The notes below the pieces were generated by a model. That model saw only the letters and a program-made list of their open reading frames with translations. It did no database searches and was not told the origin of the DNA. From Trebouxia sp. TZW2008 (Eukaryota > Chlorophyta > Trebouxiophyceae > Trebouxiales > Trebouxiaceae): a stretch of 64,000 bases of DNA. A program made the translations under genes and the position numbers. The stretch covers positions 248,001 to 312,000 of the forward strand of contig BDIU01000264.1 of NCBI GenBank assembly GCA_002118135.1. The letters are read 5' to 3'. Shown here one piece after another: positions 44,701-56,200 of the stretch; positions within the stretch are counted from its first letter, which is position 1, and every line of letters begins with the position of its first letter.

Positions 44701-47126
44701 TCGTTTTGCAGAACATGATGTGCATGTGCCGGCGCGTACATATTGATGCCGACTGTAGCGCACTTGACTGAAAGCATCAAGCAGCATTGGTGCAAAGTGT
44801 ATAGGTTTGTTGGATATACAGGAGGCGCAGCAGAAATCACAGGGTAGCTGAGTGCACTGCAACTGTCTGCATAAGCCTGATCACTGAGAGCTTCTGTCAC
44901 AATTGCACTGCTCACATCTTGTCAGAATACGCTGCGCTTCTGTAACACATAATTCTCTGTGAGGGGCAGCTTCTTGCAGCATTTCCCTTTGATAGCATAC
45001 ATCAGGGTGCTCAAATTTGTATGCTTGCGCAGCATTGCCTGCAAACCATGTGCTGAGTTCAGAATTTAATGTTAAGAAAACTTGTCTACACTTGTTACAG
45101 TATGCAAGCAAGTGCATGCTGAAAGAATGTGAGATGGGCACAGAACGTAAGTGATCTATGTGGTTTGCTTCTGTATCATGCAAGTGATAGCCAGCTCTGC
45201 CTGCAGGCAAATGTGAAGCAGCAGCGCCTGATGACAGCGCGTAACAGTGTAATGGCAGCGCTTGAGCAGGCACCCAGCCGCCTCCCACAGGTGAGTCATG
45301 TTTAGCAACTAGGCTGTCGTTTTGCACAACACGGTGCGCTTGTGCCAGCTCACACTTACTGATGCTACTGTACAAGCGCACGTGACTAAAAGCATCAAAC
45401 AGAACCGGTGAGAAGTATGTAGGATTGTTGGTGACACAAGAGGCGCAGCAGAAATCACAGGGTAGCTCAGAGCACTGCGGCGGTCTGCATAAGCCTGCTC
45501 ATTGAAAGCTTCTGTCACAATTGCACTGCTCATATCTTGTCAGTATACGCTGCACTTCTGTTACACATTTTTCTGTGTGATGGGCAGCTGCTTGCAGCAT
45601 TTTCCTTTTGTAGCATACAGCAGGGTGCTCAAAATTTGTATGCTTGCACAGCATTGCCTGCAATGCATGTGCTGAATACATAACTTGATGTTATGACAGC
45701 TTGTCTAACAGCTGCACTGGGTTCATGGATCTGGACCCAGCTGATTGATGTGCAGAAGCAAAAAAAGAGTGCACCCAGGCCAGACAGCCGCTTTCAGACT
45801 GACCAGACAGAGGTTCCCGGCGCCTCATCTTCTCAGCTGCATGTGGCACAGAGTGATGCTGCCACTAGCAGGTACAAATGCAACACAGAGTCATCTCTCT
45901 GCACACTTGTGCTCTGTCATGCTCTGAGCTTTTAAGGTGTATCACGGTTTGAGCTTGCAGCGCCTTGCTTGCCACCAAGTGACAGTGCTGTTCAAGCAAT
46001 GTGCTGAGCTCCGGTTGATTTGTACTTTGTTGTCTTGTAGCTGAGCGTTGTTTTACAAATCGAGAAACTTTGTTGCCGCAGGAATGTTAACAGGCGTACT
46101 GAGCCAAAAGCCACTGAGGGTGTGTCCACATTGTACCCACCTGGGTTTGAACCCCATCGACCCCTCAAGACCCCCAAAGCCGCCCACTCCCCTACAGTTG
46201 CCATTCCCCCCGCCATCGCCAACCCCAGCAGAAGCCAACCCACCCACCCCCCTACAGCTGCCACTCGGTCCCCCAGCGCTGACCCCAGCCGCAGTCCCCA
46301 CACCTACCCCTCTTCCTCTACTATGAGCCTCCCCAGCTCCAGATCTGCCAGCTCTGGCAGCCCTTACACCCACCCCCCAACCAGCCAAGAGCCAATCCCC
46401 TCTGGGCCCCTTAGTGTGCTGGACCCCAGCTGTGCACCTCCCAGCACTAGCACAGCTGGTCTCAGTACCAGCACTGCCGCTCCCAGCACAGTCACCGCTG
46501 CCCCAAACACCGGCATACAGGCTCCCAGCACAGTCACCGCTGCCCCAAGCACCAGCATGGCTGCTCACAGCACAGTCATTGCTGGTCCCAGCACTAGCAC
46601 GTCCTCCGTCAGCACAGTCACTGCTGCTGCCAGCTGCTCTGCCGTCCAGCTGCCTAGCCAGCTGAGCTGCAAGACATTTGGTGGCAGCGCCCAGGCCTCA
46701 TCTGCTGACACGCCTGTGTCTGCTGATGATGCCAGTTCAGACAGTGAAGGAGAGAAGGTCTCTACACCCAGCAATGCTGAGGCATCAGTCATGACCAGCT
46801 GGGATGACGAGCCCCAAAGTTTTCCGGTAGGTTTTGCTGCTTCACCTTGCATAGCCTTTGCCTTGCATGGCCTTGATCTCGCATAGCCTGCACCACTGTT
46901 GCATTGGTGATACGGTGTTGGCGTTTGATTGGCATGCAAAGCTTGCTTGCAGTGCCAAGATGACTTTGTTGTTGATGCTGTTTCCTATGGTGTTTCATGG
47001 AACCTGTACGGAAGACAGTTGTGTTTGCAATTTGCCAACTTACAAGCTAATGTTGTGCTTGCAGAGCATGCACAAGTGGACAGGGACTCGATGGTGATCT
47101 ATGCGCAAGTGGCAGTCCAGCTTTGA
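32777..47126 (+). CDS. Long coiled-coil protein made of repeated exon cassettes, with a Pro/Ser/Thr-rich C-terminal region
   Basis: Not recognised as a named protein. Exons: 32777-32915, 32968-33200, 33715-33906, 34597-34704, 34899-35015 (internal TGA), 35617-35721, 36133-36249, 36622-36738, 37263-37472, 38097-38213, 38757-38873, 39389-39580 (GC donor), 39868-40098, 40426-40656, 41024-41137, 41442-41567, 41934-42155, 42369-42482, 42812-42979, 43384-43614, 44140-44301, 44591-44674, 45207-45290, 45756-45871, 46082-46826 and 46953-47126. About 1480-1520 residues. Nearly every middle exon begins and ends in phase 0 and encodes heptad-like Glu/Lys/Gln/Leu sequence (LSEVQQQLQSEVTKAKEQE, AKKAAEKQLARAEA), predicting a long parallel coiled coil. 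Exon 46082-46826 is a Pro/Thr/Ser/Ala-rich linker with STVTAAPST repeats, and the last exon is a short non-coiled tail. The acceptor at 33715 (33682 also fits) and the unity of the 5' part are uncertain. A structural or tethering role is inference. Confidence 0.72.
34140..34500 (+). promoter_or_regulatory. CpG-rich island inside the coiled-coil gene, candidate internal promoter and first exon
   Basis: In the intron between exons 33715-33906 and 34597-34704, CpG density and composition match the promoter islands elsewhere in the window. An ATG at 34331 opens a reading frame starting MSRSVSNDDYCEHLSS. It meets a strong GTGAGT donor after 34475 (phase 1) and a weaker CAG-GT donor after 34498 (phase 0, compatible with exon 34597). 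This could be an alternative first exon or the real start of the downstream part of the gene. Confidence 0.4.
38280..39200 (+). repeat. Multiple copies of the donor edge of the two adjacent 39-codon exons
   Basis: After exons 38097-38213 and 38757-38873, the exon end (encoding LQASAQ) and its GTATGCTCAAC donor flank recur near 38305-38335, 38508-38540, 38950-38985, 39050-39085 and 39165-39195. Each looks like CTGCAGGAG..TGCCCAG followed by GTATG. The exons themselves are 117-bp near-identical duplicates. Confidence 0.83.
44490..45715 (+). repeat. Tandem duplication of about 616 bp containing an 84-bp exon
   Basis: Exons 44591-44674 and 45207-45290 are near-identical (ANVKQQRLKTARDSAMAAL versus ANVKQQRLMTARNSVMAAL). 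Their flanking introns also match over hundreds of bases, including a TATGCAAGCAAGTG stretch and the far flank near 44880-45070 and 45500-45690. This is a direct duplication of one exon with its introns. Confidence 0.92.
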
Positions 47127-48074
47127 CGCAAGGATGTCAACAAGGCCGGATCAGTGGTCAAATTGTCGCGGCAGACAGCATTGATCAGTTCGTTGAAGAC
47201 CTTGACATAATTTGGTTGTGAGTTGATGACCAGATTATTCATTGTAAGTTGAGTTACAATTTGTTTTGGCTTTTCCGAGTCAGTCTGCAGTTCTCTTGTC
47301 GGAATCGTGTCGTTTATTCTGCTATGTGAGAGTTTTTCAGGCAAGGCCGACAGGCATTTGGATGTCTTGAATGGAACATTACAAGCTGTGTTGCACAAGG
47401 CAACTGTCGATTTTTATTTTGCTGTTCAGACTTTTGGTGGCTAATGCTGGCGATGTTGTTTGTCTAAACAATGCCTGCATTGGTGCTGGATGACAAGAAG
47501 GTCATTGTAACAACACGATGCTGCGCAGAAAAGAGCAGGACATTGCAGTACCATAGTGCATTACTGATTTGGCAACATATCAGAAAAACAGACGGTTTTC
47601 CCAATCCAATATTTTGGTTCATGTCAAACACTGAAAAGGGCATGCCGCAGAGCAGGCAAAAGTATGGTAAACACGTCACGCTGTAACCAGAAATGTCGGC
47701 GCTTCTTGTACAGCATGCGCATTGCAGCAGACCAATCAAACTCACAGCAGCAGCTGTTAGTTGCTGCATGCATAAGCGCTAAAGGCTTCAGCAGGATGCA
47801 ATTGACATCACTTGGCCATGATTGCACTCTGTCAGGTGGAGAGAGCCACGTGCAATGTCAACGCTGTTGCTCCTCTGATTGAGTGCTGACAGTAGAAGCG
47901 CTGCAGAAGTTCACAATTTATGTCACGAGGGAAGTGCATTGCAGGCTAAGCTGTGTATACAAGCTTTCAGCCTAGTTGCAAGCAAGCAGCCCCACAGTTG
48001 CAGTTGACTGACCACAGGCGGATGCTGATGATACATTCATGCTACCAGCTTGCTGGGTGTGGTGTCATTTGTGC
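47127..48074. other. Intergenic region between two convergent genes
   Basis: Lies between the stop of the coiled-coil gene and the stop of the TPR-like gene. It is AT-leaning 3' flanking sequence. Short open frames on both strands have no recognisable motif, and no repeat stands out. Confidence 0.6.
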
Positions 48075-50671
48075 TCATTGCACTGCTCCGGCCAAAGCAG
48101 CAATATCTGGCAAGCCTGCCTGCTCATACTTCTCAGCTATCTGTGACCTAATGTCATCCCAGCTGAACTCCCCAGCTGCGGCCCTGTTCATCAGGAACTC
48201 TGCATCATCAAGCAAAACCTGCAACAACACATTTTGAGGTTGTAAGCCAAGCTTTGCTACATGCCATCAGAATAGAGCGTCAGCATAGCATTGCTGCAAG
48301 GACCGCTGTTGACTGTCATCCTCCAATGATGCTCGATTGCTTTTTGTGAAGACAGTGACTGTAGGAAGACTACAGGAGAGAAAAAGTTAGACCGAGAGGC
48401 AGGTCAATCGTCGTGTGCAGCGCCACTCAGGGGTGGTACATATGCCAAAGTGTGACTGCTGAAGGTGATGTGACTGACAGCGCCAGTAAAGCTTGACTTC
48501 ATGCAGACATATGTCAGTATCATTGCTGAACTTGCTGTGAACGCAAGCAAGCATGCAGGCTACCTGTCTGTCATCTTTGGCGGGTGCAGCACCAGGAGGC
48601 AGGGCACCGTTAGCAGCCAAGGTCTGCTCCTTGAGAGCTAGCTGCACTGCACTGGCATCTCCTTGTAGCCCAGCCAGCTGCCTCACAGCCTCAAACCCCG
48701 TCTTGAAGGTCCACCAAGGCATCCTGAGAGCCACCCTAGCCTGCAAGAAGCAGTTCTCTTTGTCTTGACTTGTACGTGTATGTCTTTGCGTGTACTGGCG
48801 ACCCCTCAAAGTCCAGCCAGCTGCCTCACAGCCTCAAAGGCTGTGGTGAAGGTCCACGATGGCATACTCAGAGCTACTCTAGCCTGCATGACACCATTCT
48901 GATGAGCACTTCCGCATGGCCACTCTGGTTTGGGTTTTTTGAAGGCCATCAATGTTCACTTTCCCTCAATCAACTTTGTCTGCAATCCTTTGTGGCCAGC
49001 TTGCTGCAATGCAAGCAAGTGGTCAAGGGGACAATGATAGTCAAGTCAAGACAATCATGCTAGACCCCATGCAACGCATTGTGATCCAGGATGTTTCGCA
49101 TTCATTCAGGAAGGTTATTGACTTCTTGAGCAGCACTTACAGGGGTGCATTCGGGACAGAGTGCTTCTGACTTCTGCATTCATGCAGTGCAAAGAACACC
49201 TTATGTGATTGCATGACATGAGCAAACTGCAGACAGATCACTGTCTCTTTACAGGTGCATGTGTATGCACCGCAAAAAGGAAACTTTCTCACTGCAGGTG
49301 CTTGTGAGGTTGATTGATGTCACCTACGCTATCACGAGACTCCTCAAGCCTGCCCAGCTGCTGATACAGCCCAGCAGTGAACTCGTACGGCCTGGCCCAA
49401 CCTGGGAAATGCTTAGGCCGCATGTACCACTCAGCAGTGATCAGTGCTGACATGTTGTCCTGCTTGTTCAGGTGATTTGCCACAAGCTGCTCAACCACAT
49501 CTGGATACATGCCTACTTTGCGTGTGAGGTAGGCGTACAGGTTGCTGCCAGCATCGCCACTGCTGTATAGTTGCTGGCCTGCTTGACCTGCAGCCTCTGC
49601 TATTGCTGCTGGACCTGACCTGCTGTCTTCTTCAGCCAACGCCCTACAGTGTCACGTAACTCAGAAGCCCTATCAGTATCGATGTACAGCACAAGGTCAT
49701 GATGTTGTACAGTGCACATGTGAAACTTCAAACGCAGAGCTGCATGCTGGAGGAAGGATGGTGTTGAGTGTATGCAGCAGCACAGGTGGCTGCAATCAGC
49801 ATGGGTAACAGGTGAAGAGGGTGTGGTGTTCTTTCTTGAGCATGTGGGAAGCAATGATGGCAAGGCCACAGAGAGGAGGCAAGGCAATGAGGCGAGAGGT
49901 GCATGCATTCGAAGGCATAGCCAGAACTGTAGTGGCATGCTTCAGCAACACACCTGTGAAGGTATTCAGTAATACTGCGTGCTACCAGGGTCATGTGCAA
50001 TGACCCTCTTGACATCTGAACAACTTGGGCAACCTGCAGTCGCATGCATGTCAGCACACCGTCCCAGCACCACGCAGGCTGCTCAGGCTTGCACATGTCG
50101 TACCTGATCGCTGTCTTTTGCCAAAGTTGCTTGTCTTAGTAGGCAGGTGTAGGCAGGCTGTGTCTGTCCATCTTGGTGTTGCTGTGCTGTAAGTGGTATG
50201 ACTAGCGGATGCAATTTACTGTGATCTGTTGGAGAGACAACGTCCTGATTTTGTGCTTGCAAGACCTGTAATGAAGCAGCACCCTCAGCGCCATCAATGC
50301 AGCTGCAGTAGGCATGCAGCTTGGCGCTCTATGACAGCAAAGCAGGCGGAAGTGCAGGCAGCATGAAGCAGTGTGACACCTTCAGCAGTGTCTCCAGGTG
50401 TTGCTGCTCAGCAAGCCCTGCTGTAGTCTGAATGTATTGGAGGTGGTCTGCACAGGCGAAGGTACTTGACCAGTCTTGAACCTTTTGGGAACCAGGCAGC
50501 AGAGAGACATGCAGCATGCTGCATACCGGTAGCCACACTGACGGACTGCGCCCGAAGTGTCAGCCGGCCACGAGCGTGCCGCCTGGGCCTTCTGCTGGGC
50601 AGAAAGCTGTGCCGCTGCAGTGCTGCTGGACAGCTGCAGTGACCCTGCATCTGCGTAGCACTCATCTGCAT
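48075..50671 (-). CDS. Conserved plastid TPR-like protein
   Basis: Predicted 315 residues. Minus-strand exons: 50671-50543, 50481-50380, 50033-49954, 49643-49328, 48740-48564 and 48218-48075, all in phase, stop at 48077-48075. The first 43 residues are Arg/Ser/Ala/Gln rich without acidic stretches, a likely plastid transit peptide. The body is helical, with TPR-like features (ITAEWYMRPKHFPGW, LYQQLGRLEESRD, ARVALRMPWWTF, LLDDAEFLMNRAA). This matches my recollection of a plant and algal family annotated only as a chloroplast TPR-like protein. Its function is unknown to me. The choice of first donor (50543; an alternative lies after 50527) is set by phase. It is divergent to the TBC gene, across about 490 bp between start codons. 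Confidence 0.75.
48795..48895 (-). repeat. Partial copy of TPR-like exon 48740-48564
   Basis: The acceptor and the segment encoding ARVALRMPWWTF..FEAVRQLAGL recur upstream as ARVALSMPSWTF..FEAVRQLAGL, ending in a stop codon. The copy is about 85% identical by eye and cannot replace the exon. Confidence 0.88.
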
Positions 50672-51157
50672 CGCTGCGTCGATGAGAGAGCCTTTCAAAC
50701 GGCGATCATGCGGAGACGCACTAGGCGGTCAGGCTGTAAGACATTTCAAGCTATGAATGTTCACACGCAACAACGGGAAGGTGCTGAGCGGCTGGGCACA
50801 ACCAGTCGACTGGAGCGCAGCTGATACAATAGATTCGGGCGGGAGACGCAGCGTCGCTCCAGGCGCTGGGTGCGCTAACGCGCAACCATGACCTATCGAG
50901 AGCTTGTCTCAGAGTATGTGCGAAGCTTGCTCCTGTTTGAGTCTGCGCTCAAGCATGCGCATAGCAATCTGCTGAACGTGACCAATAATTGCGGATTATC
51001 CAATACACATTGGCATCAAGACCTTAGAGCATTTGCGTGTCGCGCCACCCTTCCTCTTCCCGACTGCAGTCGCTCTGGGTTGAACAAGCGCATGCTTCTG
51101 CAGCGCTTGTCTGCTCTTGCTTCTGACTGGTTCAGGCATCATGTACTATGACTGGCC
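50672..51157. promoter_or_regulatory. Divergent CpG-rich promoter region between the TPR-like and TBC genes
   Basis: The stretch between the two start codons is CpG-rich relative to the introns and must hold both transcription starts. Its right part contains an upstream open frame (50888-51151). No defined element was recognised. Confidence 0.55.
50888..51151 (+). other. Upstream open reading frame of 87 codons before the TBC start codon
   Basis: An ATG at 50888 (context CAACCATGACC) opens 87 codons (MTYRELVSEYVRSLLLFE...) and stops at 51151, six bases before the TBC ATG at 51158. No family is recognised. It could be a regulatory uORF in the 5' UTR, a small separate gene or chance. Confidence 0.4.
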
Positions 51158-52918
51158 ATGGGAGACAGCAGGCCCAGCGTGGCTGTGTCGACCAGCAACG
51201 GCAGTCCCTCCTATACTGTTGATGCTCGAGTGATCAGGTTTCGGCAAGAGTTGAAAAGCAACACAATCAACCTCGTCGACGTTAGCAAGTTAGCCTACGA
51301 AGGTGTGCCGGACAAGTACGGGCTAAGGCCGCTCGTCTGGAAGGTACGCCTTTGCCACATAGAACTTTTTAGAGAAAAGGAACAGGCACAAGGCCAACAA
51401 TGCTGTTGAGGTCTTGACCTTTATACATGCCACTAAGTGTGGTAAGGTGTTGCAGCTTCTGCTGGGATACCTACCTGTGGACACAAAGGCTTGGACAGGG
51501 CTTCTTGCCAAGAAACGGCGTGCCTATGCTGTCTTTTGCGAGGTATGTGTGCTTTCCGATGCTGCCATCTATGTTGTTGCAGAGCAGCAGGTGGAAGCAT
51601 GTGGATTGCAGGAGCTGGTGGTAGACCCCAAAAACTTTGCTGACCCTCAAAATGATCACCCTCTTAACCAGCACGAGGACAGCGGCTGGCATGCTTACTT
51701 TCGGGTGATATACCAAGCTCCTGTCTTTTGTAGTGATGGCCTAATAAGCTGTGCAATGATGTGATCATCTACCGGCCACATAGGATGCAGAGATGATGGA
51801 GCAGATTGATCGCGATGTCATGCGGACACATCCTGACATGCACTTCTTTAGTGGCGATGGCGAGGTGCCAAAAGGTCACCGAGAGGTAATTTGTTGCGTG
51901 CAAGTTCGCAAGTCACTATCATCTTTCCAGCTGACAAAGCAACGAGACTTCAAGGGAGTACTTGCCTCCACATTTGTGAATTCGAATTTCGAAAATCAAC
52001 AGTATATTGATGTTTGTAGGCCATGAAGCGAGCACTTTTTGTGTATGCCAAGCTGAATCCTGGCATCAAGTATGTGCAAGGCATGAATGAGATATATGCT
52101 CCGATCTATCATCAGTTTGCCACTGACCCAGATGCAGTCGCGGCGCAGCATGCAGAGGCAGATGCGTTTTTCTGCTTTGTGGAATTGGTCAGTGAGTTCA
52201 GAGATCATTTCTGCCAGCATCTGGTGAGTCAAAAGGATGTATGCTGTGACAGTTCTCTGCTACATGAGACGCTGTGCTCTGGTCATTTTCACGCAAGCTT
52301 GTGCTGTATGCTTCACTTCAGGCCTGGTAGCCTGAATGGTTCAAGCTCAAAATGCAAACACTGCATTGATGCTTGTACTCAATGAGCTTGACGTTGCAGG
52401 ATAACAGTGTCGTAGGCATTCGAGCTACAATTGCCAAGCTCAATGCAATGCTGCAACATTATGATGCTGAGCTTTGGGCTCACCTTGAGCAGAAAAACAA
52501 GGTAAAGAACCATTTTGCCCAGGGACATTGCACATCCTGTGCACTACTGACATGACTCTTTGCACATGCTGTGTGTTTCTGATATAACTCTTGCACATCC
52601 TGTGTGTTACTGACACAACCCTGTGCCATGCAGATCAATCCCCAGTTTTATGCCTTCAGATGGATAACACTACTTCTTACACAAGACTTCCCATTTCCAG
52701 ATGTTATCAGGCTTTGGGACAGCTTACTCAGTGATCCTGGAGGTCATATGGACTGTCTGCTGCGCTTTTGCATTGCAATGTTACTCAACATCCGTACAGA
52801 GCTACTGCAGGGTGACTTTTCGCAAAACATCAAATTATTGCAAAAGTATCCATCAGTAGATGTGCATGCTGTTATACACCAAGCCATGCAGCTAAAGCTT
52901 GCAGCTGCTGCTCAGTGA
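51158..52918 (+). CDS. TBC-domain Rab GTPase-activating protein, TBC1D13-like
   Basis: Predicted 352-residue GAP that would stimulate GTP hydrolysis by a Rab GTPase in membrane traffic. Exons: 51158-51343, 51456-51542, 51612-51704, 51784-51885, 52020-52223, 52400-52501 and 52634-52918. All are phase 0 with GT-AG introns. The order of motifs fits TBC1D13: LAYEGVPDKYGLRPLVWK and LLGYLP, then IDRDVMRTHPD with the IxxDxxR arginine finger (R136), KYVQGMNEIYAPIY with the glutamine finger (Q176), and FYAFRWITLLLTQDFPF and IRLWDSLLSDP near the C-terminus. Both catalytic fingers are present, so the enzyme should be active. Almost the whole protein is the domain. The start ATG has a good context (GGCCATGGG). 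The Rab target cannot be told. The gene converges on RAD54 with 342 bp between stops. Confidence 0.94.
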
Positions 52919-53260
52919 TGCCTCTGTCTACCTGAGCCTTGTATCACAGACAGCGACTGAATAGGGGTAACACGTTCAGATTGACTGCACATGTACACTG
53001 ATCATGTTAGATGATCTCGACCCTACTGAAACCAAAAAAAAATTGCCAATGAAGCGAGGCATGCTCAATGATACACATCTAGGCTACACAAAAGCATGCC
53101 GATCGAAATCCTGTTGTCCTGCGTTGGTCTGCTGCTGCACACAGTACAAAATTTACAGCTGTTGGACACAAAAAGTCTTCGTCGAAGCCAGCTGCAGAGT
53201 AATGAAATGGCTACTAGCATTCTTGCTGTTGGGCGAGGAAAAATCAGCAAGCATGCACTC

Positions 53261-56200
53261 TCATACGAAATCATCATCATCATGGACTGCTGCTCTGACG
53301 GCGCTTATTCTGACTGGCTGGCTGGCTTCTGTCTTGCGCTTTCTGACCGGCAAAGTGTCATGCACAGCTGATTTGATAGTAGAAGTGGCACGTTTGCTCC
53401 CTGACAATGCACCACTGCTGACAGGTGTCTTGCCTAAGGGCAGCTCCTGATTAGACACGGATGCCAATGGTTTGCGAGAACCATCAGGCAAAGAGTGCCG
53501 CATCTGCATTGGCTTGTTGCTGAATTTGACTTGAGCCTTGTCAGCAGAACCACCAGGCACAGCATTGCATGGTGAAACAGGAGCTGAGTGCCTGTCAGGT
53601 TTCAGGTCAGAGCCTGGCTGCTGCTGCTGGCTCATGGGCGTTGGTACAGACGGCCTAGGCGCTGTATAGCTTGGAGCCTGCATGTCACAAGACAGCTGTA
53701 GTTAGCAGTCAGCAATCTTGCAGGTTTGCCACCAGCATCAAGGTGTTCATGCGCCCTCAAGAAACGAAAACTTTGCCCCTTATGGTGTCAGTCACAGAAA
53801 AAACAAATGCTGCATCAGTCTTCCCTAAAAGCTTTCAAAAGAGGGGAAGGGGGCACACGCCAACTAAATAATGCAAAGTGTTATTGTCAAGCCACTGAGC
53901 CATGTCAAGCACAATTTCCCTGCATCCGTTTCAGTCACAAATGATGATATGGTACCTTGATGACAGGTGCAGACTGGCGCAATGCTGCAGTGACGTGCTT
54001 TGTCACAGGGCCCTCAGCAGCAGCAGCAGATGGTGTGGGAGCAGAATGGCGCTGCACTGGCGGGGCGCTGTCTGTTTCCAGCTTCATGCCAGCAATCTGC
54101 ATCGCAGTCAAGGACTTGCTCATCAACACTTGTATCCACACCGATGGGCTTGCTTGTGGAGACTGTTGACCGGAAGGAAGGGCTTGCGCATCAAGACTTT
54201 GACAGAAGGTGATAGAAGCACAGTTCACTCTTGGAAGGGCTGACCATGCTGTGCAGATCAGGCAGCCGTTGGTGATAGCATGCCTGAAGCAAAGCAGGAT
54301 GCTGCATTTCACTGATGCCCCTTTCAGGTGCTCAATGATCGAGTGAGGAGCTCCGAGTCTGTAGCAGAACACACTCATTGAGGCCATCAAACCAGATGCA
54401 GCATGCCAACAACAATGCAAGGTGGTGACAGTGGTCTACCTGGCAGCTGAAGACAAAGGTAACATCATTCTCCGCCGCCTTGTGCATGACTTGATCCGGC
54501 ACAGTTGAGACATCTGGGTGGTGGCCCCAGTTGAGCAAATCCTCCTCAGCAGGGGCGCCAACCTGCAACATCAGCAGCATGAGAAAGATAAGTCCATGGC
54601 AAGTGTCTGCACATACTGCAGCTACAGCGTGAATAATCCTTCTTCTTCTTGTGTGTGAATGCTCCACGCAGCTCGCACGAACTTGGGCATGACATGCAAC
54701 TGACTGCCTGCTGTCTGACTTGGTTGTTGCTTATGTTTAGGCACATGCAACATTAGCAGCACATGAGACACAAGTCCATGACAGACACCAATGGGCGTCA
54801 AGCCCATCAAATCAGCAACAATCAAGCTCATCTGCAAATGCTGTACTGCAGCCATGTGCAGTCCCTCCTGTCTACAAGTTGCACTATGCGCTGCTGTCAA
54901 ATATCAAGGTGTCACACATGCAGACATGATATGCTATCAAGTGCCTGCATCTGTTCAGCTTGCCTGTTGCTTGTACTGAGGCGCTTCCAGAGGCCCTGCT
55001 TGACTGCCCTCATCCATGTTATTGTCTTCAGGCCTACACCTGGAGTCATAGGTGTCTGAGGCGGTGTCTTCCCGCAGCGTGAACAGGTCTCGCAGCATCT
55101 CGGAGGACCAGCCGCCACCAGCAGCGTCACTGCCGTTCACCACTGCTTGCAGACCCTCCTTGGACATCTGCCTCTGGAAGACCTGCATGTAACACGACAT
55201 ACATGTCTTCACAACCAATTGGGCATCAGTAGTGACTGACAACATTGAGGAGCATGTCTGCTGTGTTGACTGAAGCCATCTTGACTGCTCGTACGCTACA
55301 GCAGCATTCCGCTTGAGAGAGTTGCAATTGTCAAAATGCCAGTCTGAAATCAACAGTGCAGGCATTGCAGTTGGCAGTCTTGAGACCACACTCGACAGTT
55401 TTGGGTCTTGGTGATGCATGAGCTCTTGAATCTTAGGAATGCAATACAGTATCTCCTAGCTGACATCACGTGCCTTGAACATCAGCATGTGATGCACTCA
55501 TCAAGCCATTTGTCACGCAGGCTACAAAGACCATTGATGCACCTTCTCTTCTATGCTGCCAGTTGTGATGAACCTGTACACGTACACCTGCTTCTTTTGC
55601 CCATCCCGCCACACTCTGGCTGCTGCCTGTTTGTCTGTTGCTGGGTTCCAGTCTGCATCAACGCAAGTCTTGCCTCACCAAGTCAACCATGACGCACAAA
55701 AGCAAAGCGACACTACAGCTGAGGCTGCTGCTTTACATCAACTGGCTTGAGTCACCAGGCAACAGGCCTGAATGACTACAGACAGTAGTGCCGTTGATTG
55801 CAAGTCCTTAGCAGAGCCCTGCTGTGACAATGCATTCAGCAACACCATGTGGCATGGCTTGCTGAGCATAGCTGACTTTGTGCTAGGAGACAAGCAGTGA
55901 AGCAATGTATGACAGTCTGTACCTGGATCAAACAACACCAAGCGGTTGCCTCCAATGAGGTTCAAGCCGCAGCCGCCAGCCTTGCTACTCAGCAGGAACA
56001 CAAACTGGTTGTCTTGGGGGTCGTTGAACTTCTTGACCAGCTTCTGGCGCTTGTTGATGCTGGTGCTTCCATCCAAACGCACAAATGGGTACTGCAGTAT
56101 CAGAACTTGGGATATGCAACATGTCATTGATATGTTGTGTGTCATGCCTGCTTGAATGCCCAATTACAGTTTATGACAGTCATGCCACAACCCACGAAGC

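Noticed and set aside
46053..46568. Minus-strand 171-codon open frame rich in Gly/Ala/Val
   Set aside because: It is the shadow of the Pro/Ser/Thr-rich exon 46082-46826, which continues the phase-consistent plus-strand gene.
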